Positions 5,374 to 6,267 of a DNA stretch of 6,267 nucleotides are shown here, piece by piece. A program made the position numbers and the translations under genes. How positions within the stretch are numbered: position 1 is the stretch's first letter; each line of letters begins with the position of its first letter. The DNA comes from Chloroflexota bacterium. GTDB lineage: Bacteria > Chloroflexota > Anaerolineae > Aggregatilineales > UBA3940. The notes beneath the pieces were generated by a model that worked only from the letters and a program-made list of their open reading frames with translations, ran no database searches and was not told the origin of the DNA. Location: positions 1 to 6,267 of the forward strand of contig JAHEME010000185.1 of the NCBI GenBank assembly GCA_024643825.1, read 5' to 3'.

Positions 5374-6267
5374 TTAGCTCTCTGGCTCCTGGGCGTTGTA
5401 GGCGACGCTGTGAATGGCGTCTGTCCCATCGGGGTAGGCAGAATCCAGAGCGATTCCGGGCTGCCATTGGGTGTATCCGGTATCATCGGTAGCACGAACG
5501 GCAACCGTGAAGGCTCCGGTACGATTGGGCATCCACGCTGTCCACCATTGAGTCCAGACAAGCGGCGATGGCCCTTCGAGAAGATCACACACCTGCCAAG
5601 GCCCATCATCGACACGAATTTCAACCCTCTGGATCCGGCGCTTGCCAGCATAGGCCCAGCCCTGCAAGGTAAACGTTCCAGTGATTGTGGAGAATGCTTC
5701 GGGCAGACGGATCTGTGCGTTTGTCTTGACGGCTGCTACGTCACTCCATCCATATTGTTCATAGTAGCCTTGATAGCGCGTATCTACGAACTCGATGCTA
5801 GTAATCCATTTCGGCTGTTTTTGTCCGTACAAACCGGGAATCATAATACGCAGTGGGTAGCCATGCGCGTTTGTAAGCGGCTGATCATCCATTGCGTAGA
5901 CAAGGAGGGTATCCTCCTGCAATATCCATTCCAGATCAACCGCTGTGCGATACCCATCCGCCGCGATGAACTTAGCGCGTTGTGCACCAGCTTTGATCCC
6001 CAGTTCTTTCAGAAGAGGCTGGAGTCGAAAACCAGTCCAGTGAGTGTTGCCGATGAGCGTCCCACCTATCGGGTTGCCAATGCACTCCAATGTGCGCATG
6101 ATCGTGATTGGCTCAAAGTGCAGCACATCTTGATAGTTCAGGGTCAGGGGCTGCTCGACCAATCCGCCAATCTCCAGTGACCAACTTGTCTCATCGATAG
6201 GGGGAGCTGGAAGCAAGGCATACGCCTGTACATAGAATGAGTCTAGTGGCGTGAGCAAGGTTTCGCG
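5374..6267 (-). CDS. Sulfite-oxidase-superfamily molybdopterin oxidoreductase (N-terminus outside window)
   Basis: This is a molybdenum-cofactor enzyme of the sulfite oxidase/YedY superfamily. The frame is open to the right edge; 297 residues are visible, starting RETLLTPLDSFYV. The TTG at 6258 is internal, since the preceding codons fit the family. Residues about 25-165 form the molybdopterin domain, with the Mo-ligand Cys62 in LECIGNPIGG, followed by LIGNTHWTGF and later YPLRIMIPGLYGQKQPKWI. Residues about 190-280 match the Ig-like Mo-co dimerisation domain (GWAYAGKRRIQRVEIRVDDG, then WTAWMPNRTG). The Arg-Asn-His and CAGNRR signatures of true sulfite oxidases are replaced by QAY and CIGNPI, so sulfite may not be the substrate. 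It resembles a bacterial clade of unknown substrate whose members often carry an N-terminal membrane domain; that part would lie outside the window. It ends 5 bp before the pentaheme cytochrome, its probable electron partner. Confidence 0.87.
   Translation of the reverse strand, partial: RETLLTPLDSFYVQAYALLPAPPIDETSWSLEIGGLVEQPLTLNYQDVLHFEPITIMRTLECIGNPIGGTLIGNTHWTGFRLQPLLKELGIKAGAQRAKFIAADGYRTAVDLEWILQEDTLLVYAMDDQPLTNAHGYPLRIMIPGLYGQKQPKWITSIEFVDTRYQGYYEQYGWSDVAAVKTNAQIRLPEAFSTITGTFTLQGWAYAGKRRIQRVEIRVDDGPWQVCDLLEGPSPLVWTQWWTAWMPNRTGAFTVAVRATDDTGYTQWQPGIALDSAYPDGTDAIHSVAYNAQEPES

Noticed and set aside
5369..5467. 33-codon upstream extension of the cytochrome gene (start at 5467)
   Set aside because: It overlaps the 3' end of the oxidoreductase gene and would put an Arg-rich, non-hydrophobic stretch before the anchor. 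The ATG at 5368 has correct spacing to the upstream stop and a purine-rich site.
5338..6180. A 280-codon open frame on the plus strand
   Set aside because: It lies antisense to the molybdenum oxidoreductase, whose protein has clear family motifs. Its translation shows no recognisable domain and it runs across the boundary into the cytochrome gene. It is a shadow frame.

Overview
The window reads as a bacterial chromosomal segment with five recognisable gene loci. The first gene is a PucC-type (BCD family) MFS protein, a family tied to bacteriochlorophyll light-harvesting complexes. Together with a Thr/Pro/Glu-rich lipoprotein linker, a multiheme cytochrome and mid-range GC, this suggests a phototrophic bacterium. 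Chloroflexota is my best guess, but it is an inference from family content, not from a marker gene.

Layout, plus strand: (1) 2-898, the C-terminal two thirds of a PucC-like transporter, running in from the left edge. (2) 899-1101, an intergenic region with a pair of mutually exclusive hairpins, a clear intrinsic terminator (962-997), and a candidate promoter whose -35 overlaps a 14-bp near-perfect palindrome. (3) 1102-2118, rmlB (dTDP-glucose 4,6-dehydratase). (4) 2165-4051, a family 5 extracellular solute-binding lipoprotein of an ABC importer. (5) 4064-4539, a small PD-(D/E)XK-type nuclease-like gene broken by a frameshift into a 53-codon and a 105-codon piece that overlap at GTGA. Genes 3 to 5 run in one direction with short gaps and could share the promoter at about 1032-1059.

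Minus strand, converging on this group with only 7 bp between stop codons: a sulfite-oxidase-superfamily molybdopterin oxidoreductase (6267-5374, N-terminus outside the window), followed after 5 bp by a membrane-anchored pentaheme cytochrome c (5368-4547). They look like a two-gene redox module: the Mo enzyme would oxidise or reduce an unknown substrate outside the cytoplasmic membrane and exchange electrons with the cytochrome, which could connect to the quinone pool or to other cytochromes. The Mo enzyme lacks the RNH and CAGNRR arginine signatures of true sulfite oxidases, so its substrate is open.

The plus-strand genes do not form an obvious pathway: one sugar-nucleotide enzyme without rmlA/C/D, one binding protein without permease or ATPase, and a broken nuclease-like gene. 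The most noteworthy points are the split nuclease-like gene and the Mo enzyme/pentaheme pair. I see no CRISPR array, tRNA, rRNA, insertion sequence or origin, and no stretch over 300 bases without a gene.
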